From Ornatilinea sp. (lineage in GTDB: Bacteria > Chloroflexota > Anaerolineae > Anaerolineales > Anaerolineaceae), in assembly GCA_018433975.1 (NCBI GenBank), contig JAHDQE010000001.1, forward strand, positions 62,001-126,000: DNA of 64,000 nt, given 5' to 3'. The translations under genes were made by a program, and so were the position numbers. Below the pieces are notes generated by a model. The model saw only the letters and a program-made list of their open reading frames with translations. It was not told where the DNA came from and did no database searches. Below are positions 26,201-32,833 of the stretch, one piece after another; positions within the stretch are counted from its first letter, which is position 1; each line of letters opens with the position of its first letter.

Positions 26201-27787
26201 TCGGGCGGGGCAATATTTGAAAAAGCTTTTACCATTACATTGTTAAATGTAAACGATGCGCCAACCGGCTTAACCTTGGATAATGCCACTTTCACAGAGC
26301 ACCAACCGATTGGCACCCTGGTTGGCACGCTGGGCATCACGGATGAGGACCAGGGAGATTCGCATACGTTTACCCTGGTTTCCGGAACAGGCGACAGTAG
26401 CAATGCCCTGTTTACCATCGCCGGGAATTTACTGCGCACGAACGCCGATTTTGATTTTGATCTTCAGGAAACACACTCCATTCGGGTACGTGCTACCGAT
26501 TTGGGCGGTCTATACACGGAAAAGAAATTTACCCTCACTATTCTCGACGCCAATCAAAAACCAACCGATCTGTTATTAAGCAGCACAACCATTGATGAGA
26601 ACCAACCGGCCGGCTCAGCAGTAGGCTTACTGACCACCACAGACCCTAACCTCGATGATGAGCATACCTATACCCTGGTGGATGGAGATGGTGCAGACGA
26701 TAATGATCGTTTCCACATTGATCAGGATATTCTCATTATCGATGAAGCCACCAATTTCGAAAACCAGGCCAGTTATGCCGTCCGCATCCGCACCACCGAT
26801 AGAGAAGGACTGTTCCTGGAAAAAGCTTTTGTGATCGCGGTGAACAATCTTGGTGAACCGCCCACCGATATTTTGCTCGATAATGACCTTCTGGATGAAA
26901 ATTCCCTCATCGGCACCACGGTGGGCACATTTTCCACCATAGATGAAGACGTGACAGACCAGCACACTTACAAGCTGGTATCCGGGGACGGCAGTGCAGA
27001 TAACGGGCAGTTCAAGATCGTCGCCGGTGCTCTGGTCACGCAGGCCAACATCGACTTTGAAACAAAAAGCTCTTACAGCATCCGCGTCCGTTCCACCGAC
27101 AGCAGCAGCCTTTTCTTTGAAAAGAGTTTCGTGATTACAGTACGGGACCTGAATGAAGCCCCGGAAAGCCTGACATTGACGGGCACCCAAATCGCAGAGA
27201 ATGCTTTGCCGGGATACGAGATCGGGAGTTTCACCACACTTGATCAGGATCTCTCCGACTCGCACACCTACACACTGGTAGATGGAACCGGATCAGAAGG
27301 AAATGCCTATTTCACCATCCAGGATAACCAGCTTCTGAATGGGATTGCCTTTGACTATGAAACCCAAACCGAATATTCTGTCCGTGTCCGTGTTACCGAC
27401 AGCGGCGGATTGTTCATCGAAGACCAGTTCACTATTTCCATTCTCCCGGTTAATGAATATCCACCCACCGAAATCCTGTTAAGCAATAACTCGGTACCCG
27501 AGAGCTTCCCAACAGAAACGTTGGTTGGAGTATTCAGCGCGGCCGATCTGGACCAGGGCGATCCGCACACCTTTGAACTGGCTGCCGGCAGCGGGGACAC
27601 GGATAACGATCTGTTCCGCATTGAGGACGATCGTCTGGTTTCAAACGCAGTATTTGATTATGAAAGGCAAAATGAATTCTCCATCCGGGTCCGTACCACC
27701 GACAGCGGGGGACTGACCTGCGAGCAGCAGTTCAGCATCCATGTGGAAGATCGTCTGGAAAAATTCCTGCCATTGATGGCAGAATAA
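23222..27787 (+). CDS. Secreted CHAP-domain protein with eleven cadherin-like repeats
   Basis: 1521 residues. A signal peptide (LAILCLFLLSFNGAML core, cleavage near AHA/AVE at 32-33) is followed by about 200 residues of unassigned beta domain, a CHAP cysteine peptidase/amidase domain at about 240-410 with Cys299 (WECVELSMRFMYLAYG), His359 (GVGHTSVVMD) and Glu380 (EQNN), then eleven cadherin-like repeats of about 99 residues (413-1508). CHAP enzymes cleave peptidoglycan stems or peptides. A 12-residue loop at 369-380 (DANGDGTVTILE) fits an EF-hand calcium site. The protein ends in RLEKFLPLMAE, an LPL-type tail seen on secreted Chloroflexota proteins. Likely an adhesive cell-surface wall hydrolase stabilised by Ca2+. 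Confidence 0.9.
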   Translation: MTRPNHRLLKLAILCLFLLSFNGAMLSKPVHAAVELEQTSFTLDGVSLTLQAPFIPGKFTVSATEDLIQMATAAQLDPYAEISLTAIPYETRPVTEDLPIAEPEVAATYLQMLQEERIQSNGTVVTGPTADLFGESVSGIASVVNIPIKPGEPSSVLIAEWVFEAGERVWILRVNQLFDSSSTLQEQLQPLSQIYLISKNVDTPSASFAFQEEYFNTPALPTVPEPPLGALASDLSFPGWWDGECDINYYTPRAGTESYPLGASYRGVQACGPRPYWDGVPDVVVYFFSGAHGELEWECVELSMRFMYLAYGIAPYSGNGKDVVNNYTGTQLVKIANDTVGQPPMPGDIISYGTTGVGHTSVVMDSDVDANGDGTVTILEQNNRVTGTQVHTVTNWHVYAYTLITGWLHEPSTVSDITLSNNTILENQPAGTRVGAFTSTGDDPDATYTYSLVSGDGSDENIFFQIAGNKLNTIIPFNYEVYDQYRIRVKSVSSSGGSLEKAFVIQSVNVNEAPTGLTLSPTSFVENIPVGSTVGTLTTTDEDIEDTHTYSFVTGTGDQDNTRFSIQNDLLITNAEFNYEEDNSFSVRIKSTDSGGLTKTAILTISATNQNESPTNLALSNNTIDEDILLGTTVGTFSTTDEDLSDSYTYTLVTGEGSADNEDFTISGASLLTAATFDYQVQQQHLIRVRTTDSGGLSFEKAFTIDVLDINSPPTNLTLSSSSIQENLPSGTAIGTLDTVDPDPDDTHTYTLVSGTGSDNNAAFSISGNQLLSTQSFNFETQSTLNLRIRTTDNYGASFEKAFTVSVTDINEAPTGLNLSKNTVNENQPIGTVVGALSMVDEDLTETHTYQLVSGDGDTHNSYFQISGSSLLTKAVFNYEQQAVYSIRIQGKDKENLTFEKSFQITINNRNDTPTNILLSSTSLSENQAIGTVVGAFSTTDEDSGDTHTYKLVAGTGDQDNARFAISNGKLKSNAVLNYEEQTEYHVRVSTTDSGGAIFEKAFTITLLNVNDAPTGLTLDNATFTEHQPIGTLVGTLGITDEDQGDSHTFTLVSGTGDSSNALFTIAGNLLRTNADFDFDLQETHSIRVRATDLGGLYTEKKFTLTILDANQKPTDLLLSSTTIDENQPAGSAVGLLTTTDPNLDDEHTYTLVDGDGADDNDRFHIDQDILIIDEATNFENQASYAVRIRTTDREGLFLEKAFVIAVNNLGEPPTDILLDNDLLDENSLIGTTVGTFSTIDEDVTDQHTYKLVSGDGSADNGQFKIVAGALVTQANIDFETKSSYSIRVRSTDSSSLFFEKSFVITVRDLNEAPESLTLTGTQIAENALPGYEIGSFTTLDQDLSDSHTYTLVDGTGSEGNAYFTIQDNQLLNGIAFDYETQTEYSVRVRVTDSGGLFIEDQFTISILPVNEYPPTEILLSNNSVPESFPTETLVGVFSAADLDQGDPHTFELAAGSGDTDNDLFRIEDDRLVSNAVFDYERQNEFSIRVRTTDSGGLTCEQQFSIHVEDRLEKFLPLMAE
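24467..27750 (+). repeat. Eleven in-frame cadherin-like tandem repeats
   Basis: Coding repeats of about 297 bp each. Every unit starts with a linker such as NVNEAPTGLTLS and contains the consensus ENxPIGTxVGxF, TxDEDxxDxHTYxLVxG, FxIxxxxLLT, FxYExQxxYSIRVRxTDSGG and LxFEKxFxI. Acidic D-x-D/DED clusters between units are typical of Ca2+-rigidified cadherin or HYR-like folds. Repeats are diverged at DNA level, so recent expansion is not obvious. Repeat 8 has an unusual long linker and repeat 11 has PVNEYPPTEI. Confidence 0.85.
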
Positions 27788-27861
27788 CACATCGCAATAT
27801 CAAATCACCTTTTCTTTTCAAAGTTGACATAAAGAGCAAGAGGAAAAAATTTGGGGGAGAA

Positions 27862-28092
27862 ATGGATAAATTCATGGTTCAAAAATTTGACAGAGGTTTT
27901 GCGGCTTATCCCCTCAGAGACATTCTAAATGGGTGGTATTTTCGCCTTGATGAAATCTCTTATGGATATTACCGCTTAACAGGCATCGATCAATGGGGAA
28001 AATCTGTATCACGAGACGGGAACGACCCTGATGAACTCTTGCAAACTTGCAAAAAAGATGCCCTTGAGATGTCATCAAAGGTGGGAAAGTAA
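27862..28092 (+). CDS. Small protein of unknown function
   Basis: 76 residues, not recognised. Sequence highlights: RGFAAYPLRDILNGWYFRLDEISYGYYRLTGIDQWG, then an acidic and basic tail with DGNDPDELLQTCKKDALEM. It contains many aromatics and a single Cys. A very strong ribosome-binding site, GGGGGAG, lies seven bases before ATG 27862, supporting real translation. It sits 74 bp after the cadherin-repeat gene and directly before a degenerate lipoprotein-like frame, with no informative partner. Confidence 0.55.
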   Translation: MDKFMVQKFDRGFAAYPLRDILNGWYFRLDEISYGYYRLTGIDQWGKSVSRDGNDPDELLQTCKKDALEMSSKVGK

Positions 28093-28124
28093 AAAAAATA
28101 TTTCGCATCCTGTTTATAATTTCC

Positions 28125-28433
28125 ATGCTTTTCTTGTTGGTGGAATGTATTGGAACTAATAATCCAAATATCCAGGTAGAGAGCAGCACCACACCATCCA
28201 TGGTACCAACAAAAACAATACTGCCCTCCTATCGCCTCACGCCTTGCATCAACGGCTGTTCCAACAATCCTCCCTCTCACGCCATTACGCCATATAAATT
28301 CCGACATCAGTCGGAAATATTAGGAATACTTCAGCGCATCTGCCTGAAGGACATATTCATGCCGGTAACAGCGGCCCAACCCCGAGAAGGTCATTTCAAC
28401 CGTTTTGTTAACTCCGTGTTAAAATTCAAATAA
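28125..28433 (+). pseudogene. Lipoprotein-like ORF lacking a proper start
   Basis: From ATG 28125 the frame encodes 102 residues beginning MLFLLVECIGTNNPN. Reading upstream in the same frame to 28089 gives VKKIFRILFIISMLFLLVEC, a convincing lipoprotein signal with basic n-region and Cys, but the only codon in the start position is GTA (28089) and a stop lies at 28065. So the native signal appears to lack its initiation codon, or uses a rare start. The mature part (TPSMVPTKTILPSYRLTPCINGC) is Ser/Thr/Pro-rich, typical of a lipoprotein spacer, and the remainder is unrecognised. Either a decayed gene or a truncated lipoprotein. Confidence 0.4.
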
Positions 28434-28453
28434 AATGATCTTAAAGGGCTGCC

Positions 28454-29659
28454 TTGTTCAAAATGCGCTCATTTCCAAATAAACAATACCCCAGCCAATT
28501 CTGGTTGCTTTCAGGGGGATTACTGGTCAGCACCATCGGTAACAGCATGATCTGGCCATTCCTGACCATTTTCCTGACTGAAAAGCTCGATTTGCCCTTA
28601 TCGCAAATCACCTTATTACTGACTATCAAATCCTTTTTTACCCTGGTGTCTTCCTATATCGCAGGCCCCATGGCGGACCAATTGGGAAGAAAAGCGCTGA
28701 TGGTCATCAGCCTGACCGGAAACGCAGTCGCTTACCTGCTGATGATCCCGGCCAACTCCTTTCTGGTTTTCGCCGGGTTGATGGCGCTCAGTGGTATTTT
28801 CAACCCATTATTTGGCATCGGTTCCAATGCAATGATCGCAGATATGCTCCCTTCTGAGCAAAGAGCCAATGGTTATGCGCTATTAAGGATGGTCAACAAC
28901 GCCGGAATCGCCATTGGACCGATGATGGGCGGTTTCATCGCGGCCTCCTCATATAACCTGACTTTTGAGATTGGCGCCGCGTGTCTGGGATCCTTCGCGT
29001 TGTTTATTCTGCTGTTCATTGCTGAAACCCTCCCCCAGGGCGAAAGCCGCCAGCAGAAAATCCCGGATAGGGACAAAGGTTACGGTCCGGTTCTTAAAGA
29101 CCGGCTTTTTATGGCAATGTGCGGCGCACTCACCCTAACCTTCACCGCCTCTATTCCGGTTTTCTCGCTGCTATCGGTCTACGTAAAAGAAAATTTCGGA
29201 ATCCCTGAAAACCAATTTGGAGGTATCATGGCAACCAATGCTTTGATGGTAGTCTTTTTCCAGTTTGCAGTCACCCGGCTGACCGCAAAACACAAACCTT
29301 TTATCATCATGGCAATTGGCGGACTGCTGTATGCAATCGGCGTGGGCAGCATTTCCCTGGGGCATCAGGTTTATCAGTTCCAGATCAGCATGGTTATCCT
29401 TACTCTCGGGGAATTAATGATCGCTCCAACCGCGACCGCTTTAACGGCCGACCTCTCACCGCAGGAGATGCGGGGCAGGTATATGAGTATTTTTGGCTTA
29501 ACCTACGGGGTTGCCTCGGGGCTGGGTCCATTGATTGGAGGTTTTCTCAACGACGCCATCTCTCCTGCCGCAATCTGGTACGGTGGAATGATCATGGCAT
29601 TGATCAGCGTCGGGGGATACCTGATCATGCGGCAGGAGTACCGCAAACGCATTGCCTGA
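28454..29659 (+). CDS. Major facilitator superfamily transporter (first of a pair)
   Basis: 401 residues and about twelve transmembrane helices. Motif A between TM2 and TM3 reads GPMADQLGRKALMVI, matching the MFS G-x-x-x-D-x-x-G-R-R/K pattern; a second motif A-like loop occurs in the C-half (TADLSPQEMRGRY). The subfamily resembles drug-efflux-type MFS proteins. The listed TTG start at 28454 is 5 nt after AAAGGG; an ATG four codons in (28463) is the alternative. It is followed 46 bp later by a close paralogue, so the pair arose by tandem duplication. Substrate unknown. Confidence 0.87.
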   Translation: MFKMRSFPNKQYPSQFWLLSGGLLVSTIGNSMIWPFLTIFLTEKLDLPLSQITLLLTIKSFFTLVSSYIAGPMADQLGRKALMVISLTGNAVAYLLMIPANSFLVFAGLMALSGIFNPLFGIGSNAMIADMLPSEQRANGYALLRMVNNAGIAIGPMMGGFIAASSYNLTFEIGAACLGSFALFILLFIAETLPQGESRQQKIPDRDKGYGPVLKDRLFMAMCGALTLTFTASIPVFSLLSVYVKENFGIPENQFGGIMATNALMVVFFQFAVTRLTAKHKPFIIMAIGGLLYAIGVGSISLGHQVYQFQISMVILTLGELMIAPTATALTADLSPQEMRGRYMSIFGLTYGVASGLGPLIGGFLNDAISPAAIWYGGMIMALISVGGYLIMRQEYRKRIA

Positions 29660-29705
29660 CCGCATTACATCATAGAAATTTGACATCATAACACAAGAAG
29701 GCTCA

Positions 29706-30929
29706 ATGGTAAAAAACTTTAAAGCATTTTCTCGACAATATCCTTATCAATTCTGGCTGCTCTTCTGGGGCATGCTCATCAGCAGCACAGGGGTCAGCAT
29801 CATCTGGCCGTTTCTGACGATCTATATTCGCGAATCGCTGGACATTTCATTGACCACTGTCGCCGGGTTGATCGCGTTAAACTCATTTATGATCCTGGCG
29901 TCTTCTCTGGTCATCGGACCTGTCACAGACAGAGTTGGCAGAAAATGGATTATGGTGATCAGCCTGGCTTTCAACAGCGGAAGCCTGTTTCTGATGAGCC
30001 ACGCAAACACGATTGCCCAGTTTGCTGTGCTGATGGCTGTCCGGGGAGCTTTCATCCCGCTTTACAGAATCGGTGCAGACGCAATGGTAGCCGATCTGAT
30101 TGAACCTGATAAACGAATGGAAGCTTATTCACTGATGCGAACAGTGAATAACCTCGGTGTTGCGTTGGGGCCTACCATTGGAGGGTTCATTACCACCATT
30201 TCCTACACGTTAGGTTTTTACTCGGCTTCAATTTTCCTGGCAGTGTTCAGCATTTTAGCGGCAATATTCCTTTCCGAAACCCTGACAAAACAAAATATCG
30301 TCAGGCCTTCAAATGCACCCAGGGATCTGACCGGTTACGGAACCGTTTTCAAAGACAGGCCGTTCCTTGTTTTCTGTGCCAGCTTTACCATCACCAAAAT
30401 GGCCCCGGCACTGGTGTTTGTGCTTCTATCTGTCTACACAAAGGAAAATTTCCAGATTCCCGAGTCACAATTCGGTTTCATGATGGCAACCAACGCCACA
30501 ATGGTGGTATTGTTTCAATATGCCGTCTCCAAAATCACAAAGAAACATTCTCCCCAATTGATTCTGATGATTGGATCGGTGGTGTATGGTATTGGGGTAG
30601 GAAGTATTGCCTGGGATACAAATTTCTGGAGCTTCATCTTCAGCATCATCCTCATGACATTGGGTGAATTAATGGTGGCTCCAACGGCAATAACCATGGT
30701 TGCAAAGTTTGCCCCACAGGAAATGCGCGGCCGCTATATGGGTGTATATTGGCTGACGGTAGGGATTACTAAAGGATTGGCACCAATGATTGGCGGCCTT
30801 TTAAATGACAACATTGCTCCCGTTGCAATATGGTACGGTGGATTAGTCATGGGGTTAATAGGTGCCGTCGGTTTCAGCATCCTTTCCCGGATGGAAATCA
30901 AAGAAAAAATAGAATTACCCCAACATTAA
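29706..30929 (+). CDS. Major facilitator superfamily transporter (second of a pair)
   Basis: 407 residues, twelve predicted membrane helices, clearly paralogous to the preceding protein: both share QFWLLxxGxLxSxxGxSxIWPFLTI near the N-terminus, the GPVTDRVGRKWIMVIS motif A loop, LLSVYxKENFxIPExQFGxMMATNA in the middle and PQEMRGRYM in the C-half. Start ATG 29706 follows AGAAGG. Substrate and direction are unknown. Conservation of the central cytosolic and periplasmic loops suggests the duplicates have similar substrates and may function together or be differently expressed. Confidence 0.88.
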   Translation: MVKNFKAFSRQYPYQFWLLFWGMLISSTGVSIIWPFLTIYIRESLDISLTTVAGLIALNSFMILASSLVIGPVTDRVGRKWIMVISLAFNSGSLFLMSHANTIAQFAVLMAVRGAFIPLYRIGADAMVADLIEPDKRMEAYSLMRTVNNLGVALGPTIGGFITTISYTLGFYSASIFLAVFSILAAIFLSETLTKQNIVRPSNAPRDLTGYGTVFKDRPFLVFCASFTITKMAPALVFVLLSVYTKENFQIPESQFGFMMATNATMVVLFQYAVSKITKKHSPQLILMIGSVVYGIGVGSIAWDTNFWSFIFSIILMTLGELMVAPTAITMVAKFAPQEMRGRYMGVYWLTVGITKGLAPMIGGLLNDNIAPVAIWYGGLVMGLIGAVGFSILSRMEIKEKIELPQH

Positions 30930-31260
30930 TAGCATTTTCATTTTGTTTTTTTGGATGAAATGTGGTAAATTTGTTAAATGCACCTGGCCTCTCGAGTTGT
31001 CTATGTTGAGAACAGCAACGCTCGAGAGGCCAGGCATCCCCCCCCTGACTTAAGACAGGTCCCACCTGATTGTTACACGTCTATTCCCCCAGTTGATCCC
31101 GCAACTTCGACGTGGCTCTCTAACAACCGCCCCATCTTCCCCCGTGTATTAAACTGTAAGGTGTGCTCCCCCTTGTGTGTTATGAGGTCCGTAATGAGGT
31201 ATACTATGTTTAGACCTTACGATTTTATATTACAATAAAAAAAATCTGGATTCCAGCATT
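30930..31260. other. Palindrome-rich 331-bp intergenic region
   Basis: No convincing gene. It contains, in order, a 14-bp inverted repeat (30983-31034), a 16-nt near-palindrome CCTGACTTAAGACAGG (31044-31059), nested helices TGTTA/TAACA, CACGTC/GACGTG and AGTTG/CAACT (31071-31125), and GTAAGGT/ACCTTAC arms (31156-31220) enclosing two ATGAGGT copies 12 bp apart and TATACT at 31200-31205. The last would give a transcript starting near 31212 toward the STAND gene. This density of symmetry suggests a structured leader, ncRNA or multi-operator region. Confidence 0.5.
30983..31034. repeat. 14-bp perfect inverted repeat
   Basis: CCTGGCCTCTCGAG at 30983-30996 and CTCGAGAGGCCAGG at 31021-31034, with a 24-nt spacer. 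No T run on either side, so it is not a standard terminator. It could be an operator, a transposon end remnant or a stem in a structured RNA. Confidence 0.75.
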
Positions 31261-32820
31261 TTGGGACAATTATCGGTCGCAAATCGGACTGCTTTAGACA
31301 AAAACGGCATGCAACCTGACGAGATTAATCCGAAACTTCTTGAGCAAACTCTCCGCGCGCTTCGACTGGGTCAAACTCCGCCTGTCGAAATCCTTAAGCT
31401 GCGTCTGCTTGAGAAAACCAACTCCCAGACGAAACGCACATCTCAACTTTTTGAGCTGCTGATTTCAATTGGAAGTGAATCGCTGGAGCTTCACCGTCAA
31501 ATGGCCGGGTTACCCCATTTGGAGGATGAAAACCTCTCACGGGAAGATCAGCTGGCGAATTTAGCCACGGATTTCAGCATCGGCGACCCGGAGCTGGAAT
31601 CCTGGAGTGCTTTGTACCACAGGTACCTGTCTCCCAATACCCTTCGAGTCTCCGAGCTGGCCAATGCGGCTCATGTCGCCCCACGACAGTATCGCCGGAG
31701 AGTGGAACGCGGGGTCTCTCACCTGGTTACGGCACTGCGCCAGGCGGAAATGGAATCGCCTCCGCCCACCAAAAACAGACTTTTAAGCCGCCATCTCCCT
31801 CCACCCGATTACATCAAGCTATTTGGTATTGAAGAAACTCTGGATCTCCTTCTCCAGGTGCTGACCACGCCGGAAGGACCCAAATTTGTAAGCCTCGAAG
31901 GCCTGGGTGGAATTGGCAAAACTGCGCTTGCGCAGGCTGTTGCCTGGCGAATGGCCGAAAAAGGGACCGTGAATGGCATTCCCTGGATCAGCGCCCGGCA
32001 CGAATGGTTATCGCACCAGGGCGTCATCCAAAAACTTGCGGACCCGGTCCAATCTGTAGACGATATTATCGCCCGGTTGACGATCCAGTTAGGCCAGGAA
32101 CAGTTAGCGGGGTTACCCACCACGGCAAAATTAGAACGTCTGCAAGCTTTGCTCACCAACGAGCCACATCTGGTGGTTATTGATAACCTCGAATCTATGA
32201 AGGATGTAGAAGCGCTGATACCGGCTTTATATCCCCTGGCCGGCGCTACCCGTTTCCTTCTGACAAGCCGGACCACTTTACGAAATTTTCAATTTATTCA
32301 GGTTTTCCCCATTAATGAACTTTCTCAGGAAAACAGTCAGGCATTATTGGAAAGCGAGCTGAAACGGCGCGGGCGCAATCAGAAGATTCCCCAAAAAGAC
32401 ATGCACGCCTTGTATGAAACAATCGGCGGTCACCCGCTGGCTTTAAAGCTCGCTTCCGCTCAAATGGGAAGTTTACCCGTTGATCACATTCTAAAAGGAC
32501 TGCGTGAGGCTCACCAAAAGGGCCCGGAATCTCTCTACACATATATTTACCGCCAGACCTGGCAGTTGCTCGAGGATTCTGCAAAGAAGCTCTTGCTTTC
32601 CATGCTAATGGTTTCACCGGATGGCGAATCGCTGGATTGGATTCAAATTATGAGTGCCTTGCCAAGTGGAGAGTTTGATCAGGCCCTGGCCCAATTATTA
32701 GACTATTCACTCCTTGAAGTGGGTGGTAAACTGGATATGCCTTACTACCGTCTCCACAGATTGACAGTGACTTTCTTACAAACCGATATCTTGTCAACCT
32801 GGCAATCGCGAAAATCGTAA
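31261..32820 (+). CDS. STAND NTPase with NB-ARC-type P-loop domain
   Basis: 519 residues from TTG 31261; an ATG at 31309 (residue 17) is the alternative start. The N-terminal about 165 residues are helical and contain an HTH-like segment LRVSELANAAHVAPRQYRRR (129-148). The NB-ARC/STAND core has Walker A GLGGIGKTALA at 214-224, Walker B LVVIDNLE at 304-311, sensor FLLTSR at 332-337 and GGHPLALKL at 389-397 equivalent to the plant GLPL motif. It ends with a winged-helix-like LHRLTVTFLQTDIL. STAND proteins oligomerise on ligand binding and usually carry a fused sensor repeat domain; here the TPR part is a separate gene 13 bp downstream. Confidence 0.88.
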   Translation: MGQLSVANRTALDKNGMQPDEINPKLLEQTLRALRLGQTPPVEILKLRLLEKTNSQTKRTSQLFELLISIGSESLELHRQMAGLPHLEDENLSREDQLANLATDFSIGDPELESWSALYHRYLSPNTLRVSELANAAHVAPRQYRRRVERGVSHLVTALRQAEMESPPPTKNRLLSRHLPPPDYIKLFGIEETLDLLLQVLTTPEGPKFVSLEGLGGIGKTALAQAVAWRMAEKGTVNGIPWISARHEWLSHQGVIQKLADPVQSVDDIIARLTIQLGQEQLAGLPTTAKLERLQALLTNEPHLVVIDNLESMKDVEALIPALYPLAGATRFLLTSRTTLRNFQFIQVFPINELSQENSQALLESELKRRGRNQKIPQKDMHALYETIGGHPLALKLASAQMGSLPVDHILKGLREAHQKGPESLYTYIYRQTWQLLEDSAKKLLLSMLMVSPDGESLDWIQIMSALPSGEFDQALAQLLDYSLLEVGGKLDMPYYRLHRLTVTFLQTDILSTWQSRKS

Positions 32821-32833
32821 AATTGAAACCCAG

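Noticed and set aside
26627..27265. 212-residue open frame on the minus strand inside the cadherin gene
   Set aside because: It is a shadow of the repeat-rich coding strand; it has no homologous pattern, no ribosome-binding site and repeats the same period.
24467..27750. Regular repeats resembling a CRISPR or satellite array
   Set aside because: The period is near 297 bp, fully in frame, with strongly conserved protein pattern and no identical short repeat plus variable spacer structure.
30978..31238. 86-residue open frame in the palindrome-rich spacer
   Set aside because: Composition is low in typical protein patterns, starts inside the 14-bp inverted repeat and has no ribosome-binding site.
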